Shown here piece after piece: positions 16,558 to 24,973 of a DNA stretch of 64,000 nt. Each line of letters begins with the position of its first letter. The first letter of the stretch is position 1. Below the pieces are notes generated by a model. It had not been told where the DNA came from. It ran no database searches and saw nothing but the letters and a program-made list of their open reading frames with translations. A program made the position numbers and the translations under genes. The DNA comes from an uncultured Eubacteriales bacterium. GTDB lineage: Bacteria > Bacillota > Clostridia > Oscillospirales > Oscillospiraceae. The DNA lies in contig UQVA01000006.1 of NCBI GenBank assembly GCA_900544405.1, positions 1 to 64,000 of the forward strand, given 5' to 3'.

Positions 16558-17087
16558 AGCTGGCAGCGCAAATTCTGGGCGTGCTGGCTCTGGGGGAGAA
16601 TGCGTTTATTTTCCTGAGCCGGAAGCGAGAGCGTATTTTGCAGTTGAAGCTGCTGTCCGACATTCTGTGGATGGGGAACTATCTGCTGCTGGGCGCTTAC
16701 ACCGGTGCGGCCCTGAATGGCATTGCCATTCTGCGGGAGTTGGTCTTTTTGCAGCGGGACCGCCGACGCTGGGCGGATGCGCCCTGGTGGCCCGTTTTCT
16801 TCGCCGCCTTTTCCTGGATCTCTCCGATTCTGGAATGGGTCCGGCAGGGCCGAATGACACTGCTGCCCATTCTCCCGACCCTGGGCAGTATGCTCTTTGC
16901 CATTGCGCTTTACCAGCGCAAGCCCCTCTGGACCAAGCTGCTTTCCATTGCCGGGAATTTGCTCTGGATGATTTATGCCGGCATCGTCGGGAACCCCAGC
17001 GGGCTTCTGAGCAGCGGAATCCTTCTGGTTTCCGCCCTGCTCGGTCTGTTCCGGGAACAAACCGGCAGTCCAAAAAGCCAAAGCTAA
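16554..17087 (+). CDS. YgjV-like small membrane protein
   Basis: This 177-residue hydrophobic protein has about six short membrane segments and resembles the YgjV family (QILGVLALGENAFIFLSRKRERILQLKLLSDILW, then YLLLGAYTGAALNGI). The family is of unknown function and has a repeat layout reminiscent of PQ-loop or SWEET-type half transporters. It overlaps the GH2 stop codon by 4 bases and ends the operon, so a link to sugar movement is possible but unproven. Confidence 0.7.
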   Translation: MKLAAQILGVLALGENAFIFLSRKRERILQLKLLSDILWMGNYLLLGAYTGAALNGIAILRELVFLQRDRRRWADAPWWPVFFAAFSWISPILEWVRQGRMTLLPILPTLGSMLFAIALYQRKPLWTKLLSIAGNLLWMIYAGIVGNPSGLLSSGILLVSALLGLFREQTGSPKSQS

Positions 17088-17091
17088 AATT

Positions 17092-17135
17092 ATGAGCGAT
17101 GCCGTTTTTCTCCGGCATCGCTCATTTCTTATTTT
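17092..17135. terminator. Bidirectional terminator between convergent genes
   Basis: ATGAGCGATGCCG (17092-17104) pairs with CGGCATCGCTCAT (about 17112-17125), with T-rich sequence after it and A-rich sequence before it. It serves the GH2 operon and the convergent MATE gene, whose stop lies at 17129. Confidence 0.85.
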
Positions 17136-18475
17136 GCTTTTGTTTTCCATTTCCCGATGGCATAGCGCCAGACGGAAACCAGACTCGCCAGGACCCAGGT
17201 AATTCCGCCGCACAGGAAGCAGCCCATGGGGCCGATTTTGGGGATCAGCACGAAGGCAAATGCGAGTCGGCACACAAGCTCAATGACCCCGTTGATGGCG
17301 GAGTACACCGCATCGCCTGCGCCGTTCAGCACGCCCCGGACCGCATACAGAAGGCCCAGGAACCCATAAAAATAGCTGTTGATCCGCAACCCCATCAGGG
17401 CCGTATGGATGACCTCCTGATCCCGCACGAAAATACCCAGCATCTGCTCCCCGAACAGAGCGACCAGCACAAACATCAGCAGCGTAAAGCCCAAATTGAT
17501 GAGGACAGCTGCCCGCAGGCCCTGCCACACCCGTTTGTCCTTTCCCGCCCCTACGTTCTGTCCGGTGTAAGTTCCCAGTGCAGTTGCCATGGAGCTATAC
17601 GGTTGCTGGACGATCTGGTCCAGCTTTCCCACGGTGGTGTAAGCCGTTACCATCACGGAGCCGAAACCGTTGACCGCCCCCTGCAAGGCCGAGGTAGACA
17701 AAGCAATCAACATATTCTGCCCCGTCAGGGGCAGACCCAGCCGGACGCACCGGCGCAGCAGCTCCCGGTCCGGCTTCAGGGAGCCCTTTTGGTAGCGGAA
17801 CAGCGGCAGTGTCCGGTTTGCGGCCCAGAAGCTGGCAATGGCCGAGACCGTCTGGGAAACCACCGTGGCCAGCGCCACGCCGAAAACGTTCCAGTGGAAG
17901 CAGAGGACGAACAGCAGGTCCAGGACGATGTTCAGCAGACAGCAGAAAATCAGGATGATCAGCGGCGTTTTGGAATCTCCGAAAGCCCGCATGACCGCAG
18001 AAATTCCGCCATAGTAAATGGTCGCAATGTTCCCCAGAAAAAGCACCCGCAGATAGAGTTTAGCGTGGGGATACAGCTCCGGCGGCGTTTTCAACAATTG
18101 CAGGAACCACCCTGCCCCGCAGAAGCCCACACCGGCAATCAGCACCGATACGGCCAGAAGGATATAGAAGCTGTTGTAAATGGCCCGGTTCAGCCGTTCT
18201 TTCTCTCCGGAGCCGTATAAAATCGCCGTGAGAATTCCCACCGCCGAGGACATTCCATAGGAAATGGAGAAAACCAGGTAATCGATGGACCCGGTGCAGC
18301 CGATGCCGCCCAACTCATTGCTTCCGACAAATTGGCCGATCACAATGGAATCCACCAGGCTGTACAGCTGCTGGAACACATTCCCGATCAGCAGCGGCAC
18401 GCCGAAGCGCAGCAGCAGCGCCGCCGGGGACCCGACGGTCATATCCCAGGCCGTATTTCTTATTTTTCTTGTCAC
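17129..18475 (-). CDS. MATE-family efflux transporter
   Basis: This 448-residue, roughly 12-segment membrane protein belongs to the MATE/MOP superfamily (PLLIGNVFQQLYSLVDSIVIGQFVG near residue 25 and the equivalent TGQNMLIALS repeat half). I take GTG 18475 as the start, with GAGGAG 7 bases before it; the longer upstream open frame overlaps the preceding gene. MATE proteins export cations, drugs or metabolites using Na+ or H+ gradients. It follows the glycyl radical enzyme gene by 11 bases, so it is co-transcribed and may export that enzyme's product or a toxic intermediate. Cargo is not evident. Confidence 0.88.
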   Translation of the reverse strand: MTRKIRNTAWDMTVGSPAALLLRFGVPLLIGNVFQQLYSLVDSIVIGQFVGSNELGGIGCTGSIDYLVFSISYGMSSAVGILTAILYGSGEKERLNRAIYNSFYILLAVSVLIAGVGFCGAGWFLQLLKTPPELYPHAKLYLRVLFLGNIATIYYGGISAVMRAFGDSKTPLIILIFCCLLNIVLDLLFVLCFHWNVFGVALATVVSQTVSAIASFWAANRTLPLFRYQKGSLKPDRELLRRCVRLGLPLTGQNMLIALSTSALQGAVNGFGSVMVTAYTTVGKLDQIVQQPYSSMATALGTYTGQNVGAGKDKRVWQGLRAAVLINLGFTLLMFVLVALFGEQMLGIFVRDQEVIHTALMGLRINSYFYGFLGLLYAVRGVLNGAGDAVYSAINGVIELVCRLAFAFVLIPKIGPMGCFLCGGITWVLASLVSVWRYAIGKWKTKAK

Positions 18476-18486
18476 AAAGGTACTCC

Positions 18487-20673
18487 TCAGTACATCGTCC
18501 GGGAGGCGATTTCCCGTTGGACATCCGGGGCCAGCGTGACGAATCTCGCCGAGAAGCCGCCGACCCGGACCATCAGGCTCTGATGGTTTTCCGGATGGGC
18601 AATGGCGTCCTCCAGATCTCCCCGGCGCAGCACATTGATCATAGCCTGCTGGCCGCCATTGCGGAAATAAGTCTCCAGCAATGCTTTGGCAATGGGCCGG
18701 TTGTCTACGAACAAGTCCTTGGAGAAGGTGATGTTCTGCACCGCTCCGGCATGAATATCCGTCCGCAGCTTCACCAGGGAGTTGAGCATGGCCGTAATGC
18801 CGCAACGGTCCGTGCCCCCGGCGGGATTATTGGCGTTGGCCATGGGGCTTCCCGCCAGTCGTCCGTCGGCAGAGGCCCCGGTAAAGCGGCCCAGCACCGT
18901 ATTGGCTTCATTGTTGATAATGACCACCATGTAGGAGTGCATCCGGGTCTTATTTTTCAGGTCCCGCACCGTTGTGCATACGAAATTGTGAAAGTCCTGC
19001 GCCAGGGCATCCACCCCGTCCAGGTCATTTCCGTATTTTTCCGCCTGACAGAGCATCTGCCGCTCGGCCTCATAGCCCCGGAAATTGGCCCGGAGGGCAT
19101 CCAGCAGCCGCTGGGGGGTAATTTTCTTTTCTTCGTACACCAGCGTGCGGATGGCGTAAAGGCTGTTCACGGTGTTGATGTTGCCATAGGTCTCCAGCGT
19201 TCCGCCCAGATACCGCACACCGCCTCCGCAGACGCTCCGGTTCCGTTCCAGGCAGTCATCCATCAGCATCGTGATATACAGGAACGCACCGACCCGGGCA
19301 CACTCGTCATATTCCATCTGTTCCAACTGGGCCAGCATTTCGAATTGCCGGGTGATTTGCTTTTTATAAGCGTCATACAGCCGGTCGAAGGTTTCGAAAT
19401 CCGCCAGGCTCCCCAGTTTTTCGCCCATTTCTTTCCCATCGTGCAGGTCCACGCCGTTAAAAAGCGTTACTTCCAGGGCTTTCAGCAGATTGATAATGCC
19501 GTTGGGGGACCCCATGCTTCTGTGATTCAGGACATATTCTCCGCAGCCGAAGAAGCAGTAATCCTCCGCCTCCTCCCGGCTGACATTGAAGGCGTGCATG
19601 ACCGCCGGGATGTTGACGTCATCGTTATAGAGCATGGGGTAGATCTTCCCCTCCCCGATCACGTCCAGGGCTTTTTCCATCAGGGCCGGATTCTGTCCCT
19701 CATAAAAGCGCAGGGAAAGCTGGGGTTCTGCCTCCGCCACAATACGGCTGGCCTCCATGGCCAGGAGCGCAAACTGGTCCGCATTTTCTTCCCGGTGCCG
19801 TCCTCTGCCGCCAATGATGACCCGGCCGTGAAACACGGTCTTTCGGGCATCGATGAGCCGCCAGAGGCTGCAGGTCAGGTCCAGCGCTTTCTGCCGGTCC
19901 ATCACGCCGTTGTCCAGGTCCCGGCCCAGGAAATCCCCCAGATAATCATCCATCCGGCCGTAATTCAGCACACCGCTGATGAGGCTGTACAGCCAGGCCA
20001 GCTGCATGGCCTCCAGAAAAGTCTCCGGTGCAGCATGGGCAATCTTCCGAAGGGCTTCCGCCAACGGGCCGGAGCAGGCCGACGCATAGCGCAGGCAGAC
20101 CTTGCTGAGTGTGTCCAGTGCGATCCGGCAGGCATCAAACAGGTCCCCGGATTCCCCACGTTCTGCAGCTTTCTGCTTGCACCGATTCACCTCGGCGCGC
20201 ATTCCGTCCAGGCCCAGCCGAAGCAGCTTGTTATAATCCAGATAAGCCCCGACTACCCGGTACAGCGGGAAGGCGATCTGGGCGTGTTCCCAATAAATGT
20301 CCTCCGGCATGGCCTGTGCGATCTCTGCCGGGTACTGTTTACGCAGATTTTTCCGGGTCTCCTGCTCTGCCCAGAAATCCAGCATTTTCCGGGCGTCCTC
20401 CACTTCCTCCGGGCTGGCACCGTCGGCCTGCAGGGCTTCCATGGCTCTGGGTACATCGTAGAACCAGCCCACGCTGCGCCCCAGCAGCGGCTCATTGCTG
20501 AAGCCCACGGGCATGACCCGCTTCCGTCCGGCCAACAGGTCCCCCTGCTCCATGGGCAGGAATTCATACCGGCTCATGACCTCCACGCAGTAGGCCTCCC
20601 GCAGGGCGCAGGGGTCATCCCGGTGGGCAAGGTACGTTTCGGTAAACTCCTTCAAATACTGATAAAAAGTCAT
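18487..20673 (-). CDS. Glycyl radical enzyme of unassigned substrate
   Basis: This 728-residue protein has the pyruvate-formate-lyase fold signature at both ends of the active site. Near the C-terminus, MVRVGGFSARF (residues 701-711) is the glycyl radical loop with Gly706 as the radical site. In the middle, FFGCGEY (374-380) supplies the thiyl radical Cys377 and Glu379. Known eliminases (glycerol, choline, hydroxyproline, isethionate) use GCVEP; here Val-Pro are replaced, and PFL itself has Cys-Cys. This suggests a dehydratase- or lyase-type reaction on an unknown substrate. It is shorter than most family members (about 750-850). The matching activase is encoded divergently next door and a MATE exporter downstream. 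It must work anaerobically in the cytosol. Confidence 0.9.
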   Translation of the reverse strand: MTFYQYLKEFTETYLAHRDDPCALREAYCVEVMSRYEFLPMEQGDLLAGRKRVMPVGFSNEPLLGRSVGWFYDVPRAMEALQADGASPEEVEDARKMLDFWAEQETRKNLRKQYPAEIAQAMPEDIYWEHAQIAFPLYRVVGAYLDYNKLLRLGLDGMRAEVNRCKQKAAERGESGDLFDACRIALDTLSKVCLRYASACSGPLAEALRKIAHAAPETFLEAMQLAWLYSLISGVLNYGRMDDYLGDFLGRDLDNGVMDRQKALDLTCSLWRLIDARKTVFHGRVIIGGRGRHREENADQFALLAMEASRIVAEAEPQLSLRFYEGQNPALMEKALDVIGEGKIYPMLYNDDVNIPAVMHAFNVSREEAEDYCFFGCGEYVLNHRSMGSPNGIINLLKALEVTLFNGVDLHDGKEMGEKLGSLADFETFDRLYDAYKKQITRQFEMLAQLEQMEYDECARVGAFLYITMLMDDCLERNRSVCGGGVRYLGGTLETYGNINTVNSLYAIRTLVYEEKKITPQRLLDALRANFRGYEAERQMLCQAEKYGNDLDGVDALAQDFHNFVCTTVRDLKNKTRMHSYMVVIINNEANTVLGRFTGASADGRLAGSPMANANNPAGGTDRCGITAMLNSLVKLRTDIHAGAVQNITFSKDLFVDNRPIAKALLETYFRNGGQQAMINVLRRGDLEDAIAHPENHQSLMVRVGGFSARFVTLAPDVQREIASRTMY

Positions 20674-20711
20674 AAATATTCTCCTTCTTTCAGTGCGGTA
20701 TCGATTTTATA

Positions 20712-20740
20712 TTGACAATCCAGTCATTATCCGATATGAT
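20712..20740 (+). promoter_or_regulatory. Promoter of the glycyl radical activase gene
   Basis: Perfect TTGACA (20712-20717) and TATGAT (20735-20740) are spaced by 17 bases. An inverted repeat GATAT/ATATC (20733-20737 and 20746-20750) overlaps the -10 element and could be an operator shared with the divergent enzyme gene. Confidence 0.8.
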
Positions 20741-20772
20741 TACTGATATCACAAAGGAGGCCTGCCTGGCTT

Positions 20773-21654
20773 ATGGGAATCGTTTTTGATATTCAACGCT
20801 GCTGCTACCACGATGGCCCCGGAATCCGCACAACGGTTTTTCTCAAGGGCTGCAATCTTCGCTGTGCCTGGTGTCACAATCCGGAGTCGTTTATTCGTCA
20901 GCCACAGCTGAAATACACCGCCCGGAACTGCATCGGCTGCGGGAAGTGCCTGGAAGTCTGCCCCAACGGCGTTCATTCGCTGGCGGATGGGGTACACCAT
21001 GTCGATTTTCTGAAATGTCTTGCCTGCGGCCGCTGTACTTCCGGCTGTCCCGGTCATGCGCTTTCCGTTGTAGGCCGGGAAATGACCGTGCCGGAAATTC
21101 TGGATATCGTCCTTCGGGACAAGGCCTATTACCAGGCCACCGGCGGCGGCCTTACCGTTTCCGGCGGAGAACCCACTTTTCAAAGTGATTTTCTCCGGGA
21201 ACTTCTGACCGGAGCCAAAGCGCTGGGTATTCACACGGCACTGGAGACCAACGGCTACATAGCGCCCCAGGTCCTGGAAACGCTTCTGCCTGTTGCAGAC
21301 CTGTTTCTGCTGGATTTCAAGCTGACCGACGCGGAAGGGCTTACTGCCCAGACCAACGCCAAGGGAGATGCCTGGGAGCATACCCTGGCCGCCTTGACCG
21401 CCCGGAATGTTCCCGTCATCCTCCGTCTGCCCGTTATTCCCGGCATCAATGACACCCGGGAGCATTTTGCCCGGGCAGCTGCGCTGGTCAAGTCAAATCC
21501 CAATGTTCTAAAAGCTGAGATTATGCCCTATCACGCCATCGGCGCCGACAAATGGGCAGAACTGGGACTGCGCTATGCCCTGCCCGACCTGCCCACGGTC
21601 CCGCCAGAGCAAGCCGCCCAATGGCAGCGCATTTTAGACGACCTGCTGCGCTGA
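20773..21654 (+). CDS. Glycyl radical enzyme activating protein (radical SAM)
   Basis: The 293-residue protein has the radical SAM motif C27-x3-C31-x2-C34 (KGCNLRCAWCHNPES), followed by an inserted two-cluster ferredoxin domain with C53/C56/C59/C63 and C82/C85/C88/C92. This layout is typical of activases for glycerol-dehydratase-type glycyl radical enzymes rather than the short PFL activase. It uses S-adenosylmethionine and a reduced [4Fe-4S] cluster to abstract hydrogen from the partner's glycine. SGGEPTF is the SAM-binding GGE motif. AAAGGAGG is present but 12 bases from the ATG, slightly far. The divergent enzyme at 18.5-20.7 kb is the obvious partner. Confidence 0.93.
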   Translation: MGIVFDIQRCCYHDGPGIRTTVFLKGCNLRCAWCHNPESFIRQPQLKYTARNCIGCGKCLEVCPNGVHSLADGVHHVDFLKCLACGRCTSGCPGHALSVVGREMTVPEILDIVLRDKAYYQATGGGLTVSGGEPTFQSDFLRELLTGAKALGIHTALETNGYIAPQVLETLLPVADLFLLDFKLTDAEGLTAQTNAKGDAWEHTLAALTARNVPVILRLPVIPGINDTREHFARAAALVKSNPNVLKAEIMPYHAIGADKWAELGLRYALPDLPTVPPEQAAQWQRILDDLLR

Positions 21655-21661
21655 CCCCGAA

Positions 21662-21707
21662 AAAGCCGGAAATGACATCTGATGTGCATTTCCGGCTTTC
21701 CTTTTAT
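21662..21707. terminator. Bidirectional terminator between activase and ROK genes
   Basis: AAAGCCGGAAATG (21662-21674) pairs with CATTTCCGGCTTT (21687-21699), with T-rich sequence after and AAAAA before, and lies between two convergent stop codons. Confidence 0.88.
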
Positions 21708-22630
21708 CCGTCTGCCGGTCTCCGGTATTGCCGGAGCTTCTTCCAGCCGTAGATTCCCGCACCAATAATACCGTTGTCCTGATTGGGCCTGGCAAACCGG
21801 ATTTGCAGGCCTTCCAGCGGCATAGGTTTGCGGGTATGGACCCGAATCCGGTGCAGGAACGTCTCCATGGGGAACCCCTTCATCTGGGGCAGTCCGCCGC
21901 CGATGATCACATAATCCGGGTCCAGAATATTGACCTCCGTGGCCACCGTAGCCGCCATGGCATCCACCTGGGCCAGGACCTCCGGCGTATCGGCATAGCA
22001 GGCATATAACTCCGCCACATCAATATTCCGGAATACGGATTTGCACAGCTGGCTCAGCCGGCGGCCTCCGCCGATGGGTTCCATACAGCCCACATTGCCG
22101 CAGCCGCAAATGTCCCCGGAACCCAGCTGCGGAATATGGCCCAGCTCTCCGGCCACGCCGTTTTTCCCCACCAACAGCTGTCCGTTCCAGCTGATGGCGT
22201 TTCCGATGCCGGTTCCGAAATAGATGCCGATAATCAGGCCTTCCTCTGGCAACGCCAAGGATTGAAGGTCATAGGTCAGCAGTAAATTCACGTCCTTTTC
22301 CAGAAATACCGGAAGATTCAGCGCTTTTTCCAGTATTTCCGCAATGGGGCAATTATCCAGCCCCGGCACATTGGGCGCCTGCACCACAACTCTGCGAGCC
22401 TTGTCCACCGTTGCCGGGACCCCCAACGACACCGCCGCCACCGTATATTCTTTCTCGGCTTCCACCCGGTATTGCTTCAGCGCCTCCGTCAGGCCCGGCA
22501 GGAATCCCCGGGCCGTTATTTCTTCCGTGAGGATAAACCGGGCATCCAGCAGGCAGTGCGCCTGATCGACCAAGCCCATGCGGACATTCGTTCCGCCAAT
22601 ATCCAAGCATATAATTACTTCATTTTTCAC
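21704..22630 (-). CDS. ROK-family sugar kinase, allose-kinase-like
   Basis: The 308-residue protein has the ROK phosphate loop DIGGTNVRMG near residue 10 and the zinc motif GELGHIPQ followed by CGCGNVGCME. The segment EKDVNLLLTYDL, the FGTGIGNAISWNG loop and the order of motifs resemble E. coli D-allose kinase AlsK more than glucokinase as I recall them. It phosphorylates a hexose with ATP. It starts at GTG 22630. A LacI-type operator lies directly upstream and a LacI gene precedes it in the same direction. It could also be the missing amino-sugar kinase for the N-acylglucosamine epimerase pathway at 6-7 kb, but position favours the LacI regulon. Confidence 0.87.
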   Translation of the reverse strand: MKNEVIICLDIGGTNVRMGLVDQAHCLLDARFILTEEITARGFLPGLTEALKQYRVEAEKEYTVAAVSLGVPATVDKARRVVVQAPNVPGLDNCPIAEILEKALNLPVFLEKDVNLLLTYDLQSLALPEEGLIIGIYFGTGIGNAISWNGQLLVGKNGVAGELGHIPQLGSGDICGCGNVGCMEPIGGGRRLSQLCKSVFRNIDVAELYACYADTPEVLAQVDAMAATVATEVNILDPDYVIIGGGLPQMKGFPMETFLHRIRVHTRKPMPLEGLQIRFARPNQDNGIIGAGIYGWKKLRQYRRPADG

Positions 22631-22645
22631 ACCGTTTTCCTCGCA

Positions 22646-22661
22646 GTAATCGTTTTCTCAC
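22646..22661. promoter_or_regulatory. LacI-type operator upstream of the ROK kinase
   Basis: GTAATCGTTTTCTCAC differs by one base from the operators at 39696 and 43558. It sits 15 bases before the GTG start codon, a position suited to blocking. Confidence 0.72.
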
Positions 22662-22670
22662 TCTCTGAAA

Positions 22671-22696
22671 GAAAAGAGGGGAGCATTGCCCCTCTT
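22671..22696 (-). terminator. Hairpin after the LacI gene
   Basis: AAGAGGGG/CCCCTCTT (22674-22681 and 22689-22696) is followed, in minus-strand RNA, by TTCTTTC. It is a moderate terminator between lacI and the ROK gene. Confidence 0.65.
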
Positions 22697-22704
22697 CTCT
22701 TTGG

Positions 22705-23727
22705 TCACACATGCGCATTCCTTCCCCGTGTGGATGCTCTCGGCATCAGGTATACAGGCACATGAGCGACCGTCTGCTCCGGGTCCTCTTTTCCGTCCAG
22801 GGCTGCCAGCAGCTGCTCCACAGTTTTTTCGCCAAGGACATCCACCTGCTGATGCACCGTGGAAATGGGCACGGAATTAAACGCCGTAATGGAAATATCA
22901 TCGTAGCCAATGATCTTGGTCTGCTCCGGCACCCGGATTCCCTGGTCCGTCAATGCCTGGTAGCAACCCAACGCCAGCCAATCCGACGCCGCAAAAACGC
23001 CGTCATAGTCAAAGCGTCCCTGCCGGACCAATTCCGTCACCGCATCATAGGCTTCCTGATAGTGCAGGCGGTCCAGATATTCCACGCTGAGCCTGGCCTT
23101 GGGCGGATCCTGTGCAGACAGGACCTGTTCAAAGCCCTCCAGACGTTCCGTATAGGCGGAAACACGCCGACGGCTGGTCATGGCCAGGATATTTTTGCAG
23201 CCGCAGTCCAGCAACTCCTGGGCGGCTAAATTACCACCCTGTACGTTGTCGCTGGAAAGCATAAAGGCATTCTTTTTCGGATGCTCCGGGATACGGTCGA
23301 TGTAAATGGCAGGCAGGTCCCGGCCGGATTCCTCCTGGGTGCTGCCGCTGGACAGGAAAATCAGGCCGCACACATTCTGGTTATACATCATCTGGATGCG
23401 TTTGCGCTCCTGCTCGTCGTCCTCGTCCGTATTGCACAGAAGGCTCTGATAGCCGTGGGCAAACAGGTTCTTATCAATTTCGGAAACCAGCTTCACAAAG
23501 AACTCGTTGGTGATATCCGGAACGACGATGCCCACATTCATGGTCCGCTGCTCCCGCAACCCCTTGGCGATCTGATTCGGGACATATTGCCGGTTGCGGA
23601 TGATCTCCAGGACCTTCTGTTCCGTCTCCGGGGAATAGCGGCCATTCTTGTTGATGACCCGGGAAACCGTCGCAGCTGAAACACCCGCTTCTTTCGCAAT
23701 ATCTTTGATGGAAAAACTCTGTTTCAC
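22705..23727 (-). CDS. LacI-family regulator, candidate controller of the 21-50 kb sugar regulon
   Basis: This 340-residue protein has the LacI helix-turn-helix at residues 6-26 (SIKDIAKEAGVSAATVSRVI), a clear hinge helix (YVPNQIAKGLRE), where a leucine fits operators with a central CG, and a sugar-sensing domain (NVGIVVPDITNEFFVKLV). It starts at GTG 23727 with GAGGGGG upstream. It has its own promoter and a hairpin behind it. Operators with a central CG occur upstream of the next gene and at four or more promoters to 43.7 kb, which makes it the likely repressor. The LacI at 11.8 kb is the alternative. Confidence 0.92.
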   Translation of the reverse strand: MKQSFSIKDIAKEAGVSAATVSRVINKNGRYSPETEQKVLEIIRNRQYVPNQIAKGLREQRTMNVGIVVPDITNEFFVKLVSEIDKNLFAHGYQSLLCNTDEDDEQERKRIQMMYNQNVCGLIFLSSGSTQEESGRDLPAIYIDRIPEHPKKNAFMLSSDNVQGGNLAAQELLDCGCKNILAMTSRRRVSAYTERLEGFEQVLSAQDPPKARLSVEYLDRLHYQEAYDAVTELVRQGRFDYDGVFAASDWLALGCYQALTDQGIRVPEQTKIIGYDDISITAFNSVPISTVHQQVDVLGEKTVEQLLAALDGKEDPEQTVAHVPVYLMPRASTRGRNAHV

Positions 23728-23831
23728 GGATGGGATCCCCCTCTGTCCATTCTTGACTGCAGTCTCCTACAAAAAACAAGGCAACACTTTTCATTCTGCT
23801 TCCTGACTGATCATCCTGGATTTTTTGTTTT

Positions 23832-23860
23832 ATCATATCAAATTTACAATGCAAATGCAA
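23832..23860 (-). promoter_or_regulatory. Promoter of the second lacI gene
   Basis: On the minus strand, TTGCAT (23855-23860) and TATGAT (23832-23837) are separated by 17 bases, about 105 bases before the start codon. It also falls just after the amidohydrolase stop codon at 23918. Confidence 0.7.
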
Positions 23861-23917
23861 GCATATTCTGGATGATTCTTGCATATAATTCCGTATCTCA
23901 CCGGCCCCCGTGACGCT

Positions 23918-24973
23918 TTAATCGGTCGCCTGCGTGCTGCGGAGGGCTTCCAGGACTCCGCAGATCGTCCCCGTCTCCAAGTCGGTCAGGTGATAGCGTG
24001 CATCCTGCAGCCGTTCTTCCAGATACTCGATTGCTTTCTCCCGGTTCAACGGACGGGGCTTACTTCCTGCAAAGCGCAGGAAATTGTCAGCCGTAATACG
24101 CTGAATGGTCTTTACCGGCAGCCCTGCCCCCTGGATGAACCGATCCCACAGGGGGAAGCGGTCACTGCGGATCAGGAAATTCTGCTCCAGATCGTTGATC
24201 TCCCGGGCAATTTTCCGGTCCTGAGGCCCCGCCGGGAGGCAGTTATCCGTCCCGAAGAGAATCCTGTCCGAAAAGTCCAGGAAAAACTGACGCCACGCCT
24301 CCGGCTGACTGTCAAAAGCATAGTACATCTCCGTACCGGCCGTAATGTCCAGATTCAGGTTTGGAAACCGTTCCATTAAGTGCCGGAGGCGAGGCTCATC
24401 GTTGCTCATAAAGAACAGGTGGGCCATGCAGAACCGGACCTTCGGCCAGCGCTCCAGCATGGCGATCGTCTCCTCCGCAATCTGCTCATAGGAGGGAAAC
24501 GTCCCGTCTCCGTAATAATATCCGGCATTCTTCGCCCATTCCGAGCAGGCATCCCAGTTCCAGTTTTCCACCGGGTCATTGACATGGATCAGCAGCGGAA
24601 TGTTCCATCGGCTCGCCGTTTCATAGAGGCTGTCCAGGCAGGCGTCATCCTGCCGGATGCCCAACCGCTTGCGCTCGTTGGGCTTGTTCTCGATCATTTT
24701 CATGCCGTCCAAGCCGATATCCCAAAGCCGCCGGGCCTCCCGGCCGGTATCATAGGAAAACCGATGATGCAGCCCACCGAAGGCATAGTTGCGCCGGTCC
24801 AACAGCTTAAAGTAAATGGCCATGGCATTCTGCGCCGCATCGTCCATTCCCTCCACGCTGAGGAAATTGGAAGAAGCATAGCCATAAATCTCTCGCTGGC
24901 TGTGATTCAGTTCTTCCACATCCGCCATTCCGCCATTCAGAACGTGGACATGGCAGTCGATCCATTCATGCAT
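23918..24973 (-). CDS. Amidohydrolase-2 family metal-dependent hydrolase
   Basis: This protein of about 351 residues starts with the metal motif DCHVHV (residues 5-10) and continues with LLIHVND, FCMAHLFF and the Asp motif LFGTDNC, the order expected for the amidohydrolase-2 TIM barrel. Family members are lactonases, decarboxylases or hydrolases acting on ring compounds. The start is ATG 24973, with AAGGAG 7 bases upstream. It overlaps the sugar isomerase gene by 8 bases and is the last gene of the mannosidase operon, so a sugar lactone or acyl-sugar substrate is plausible; rhamnono- and fucono-lactonases belong to this group. The substrate is unproven. Confidence 0.82.
   Translation of the reverse strand: MHEWIDCHVHVLNGGMADVEELNHSQREIYGYASSNFLSVEGMDDAAQNAMAIYFKLLDRRNYAFGGLHHRFSYDTGREARRLWDIGLDGMKMIENKPNERKRLGIRQDDACLDSLYETASRWNIPLLIHVNDPVENWNWDACSEWAKNAGYYYGDGTFPSYEQIAEETIAMLERWPKVRFCMAHLFFMSNDEPRLRHLMERFPNLNLDITAGTEMYYAFDSQPEAWRQFFLDFSDRILFGTDNCLPAGPQDRKIAREINDLEQNFLIRSDRFPLWDRFIQGAGLPVKTIQRITADNFLRFAGSKPRPLNREKAIEYLEERLQDARYHLTDLETGTICGVLEALRSTQATD

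Noticed and set aside
18469..20715. A 748-codon plus-strand frame opposite the glycyl radical enzyme
   Set aside because: No recognisable domain, and the minus-strand gene has clear radical and active-site motifs.
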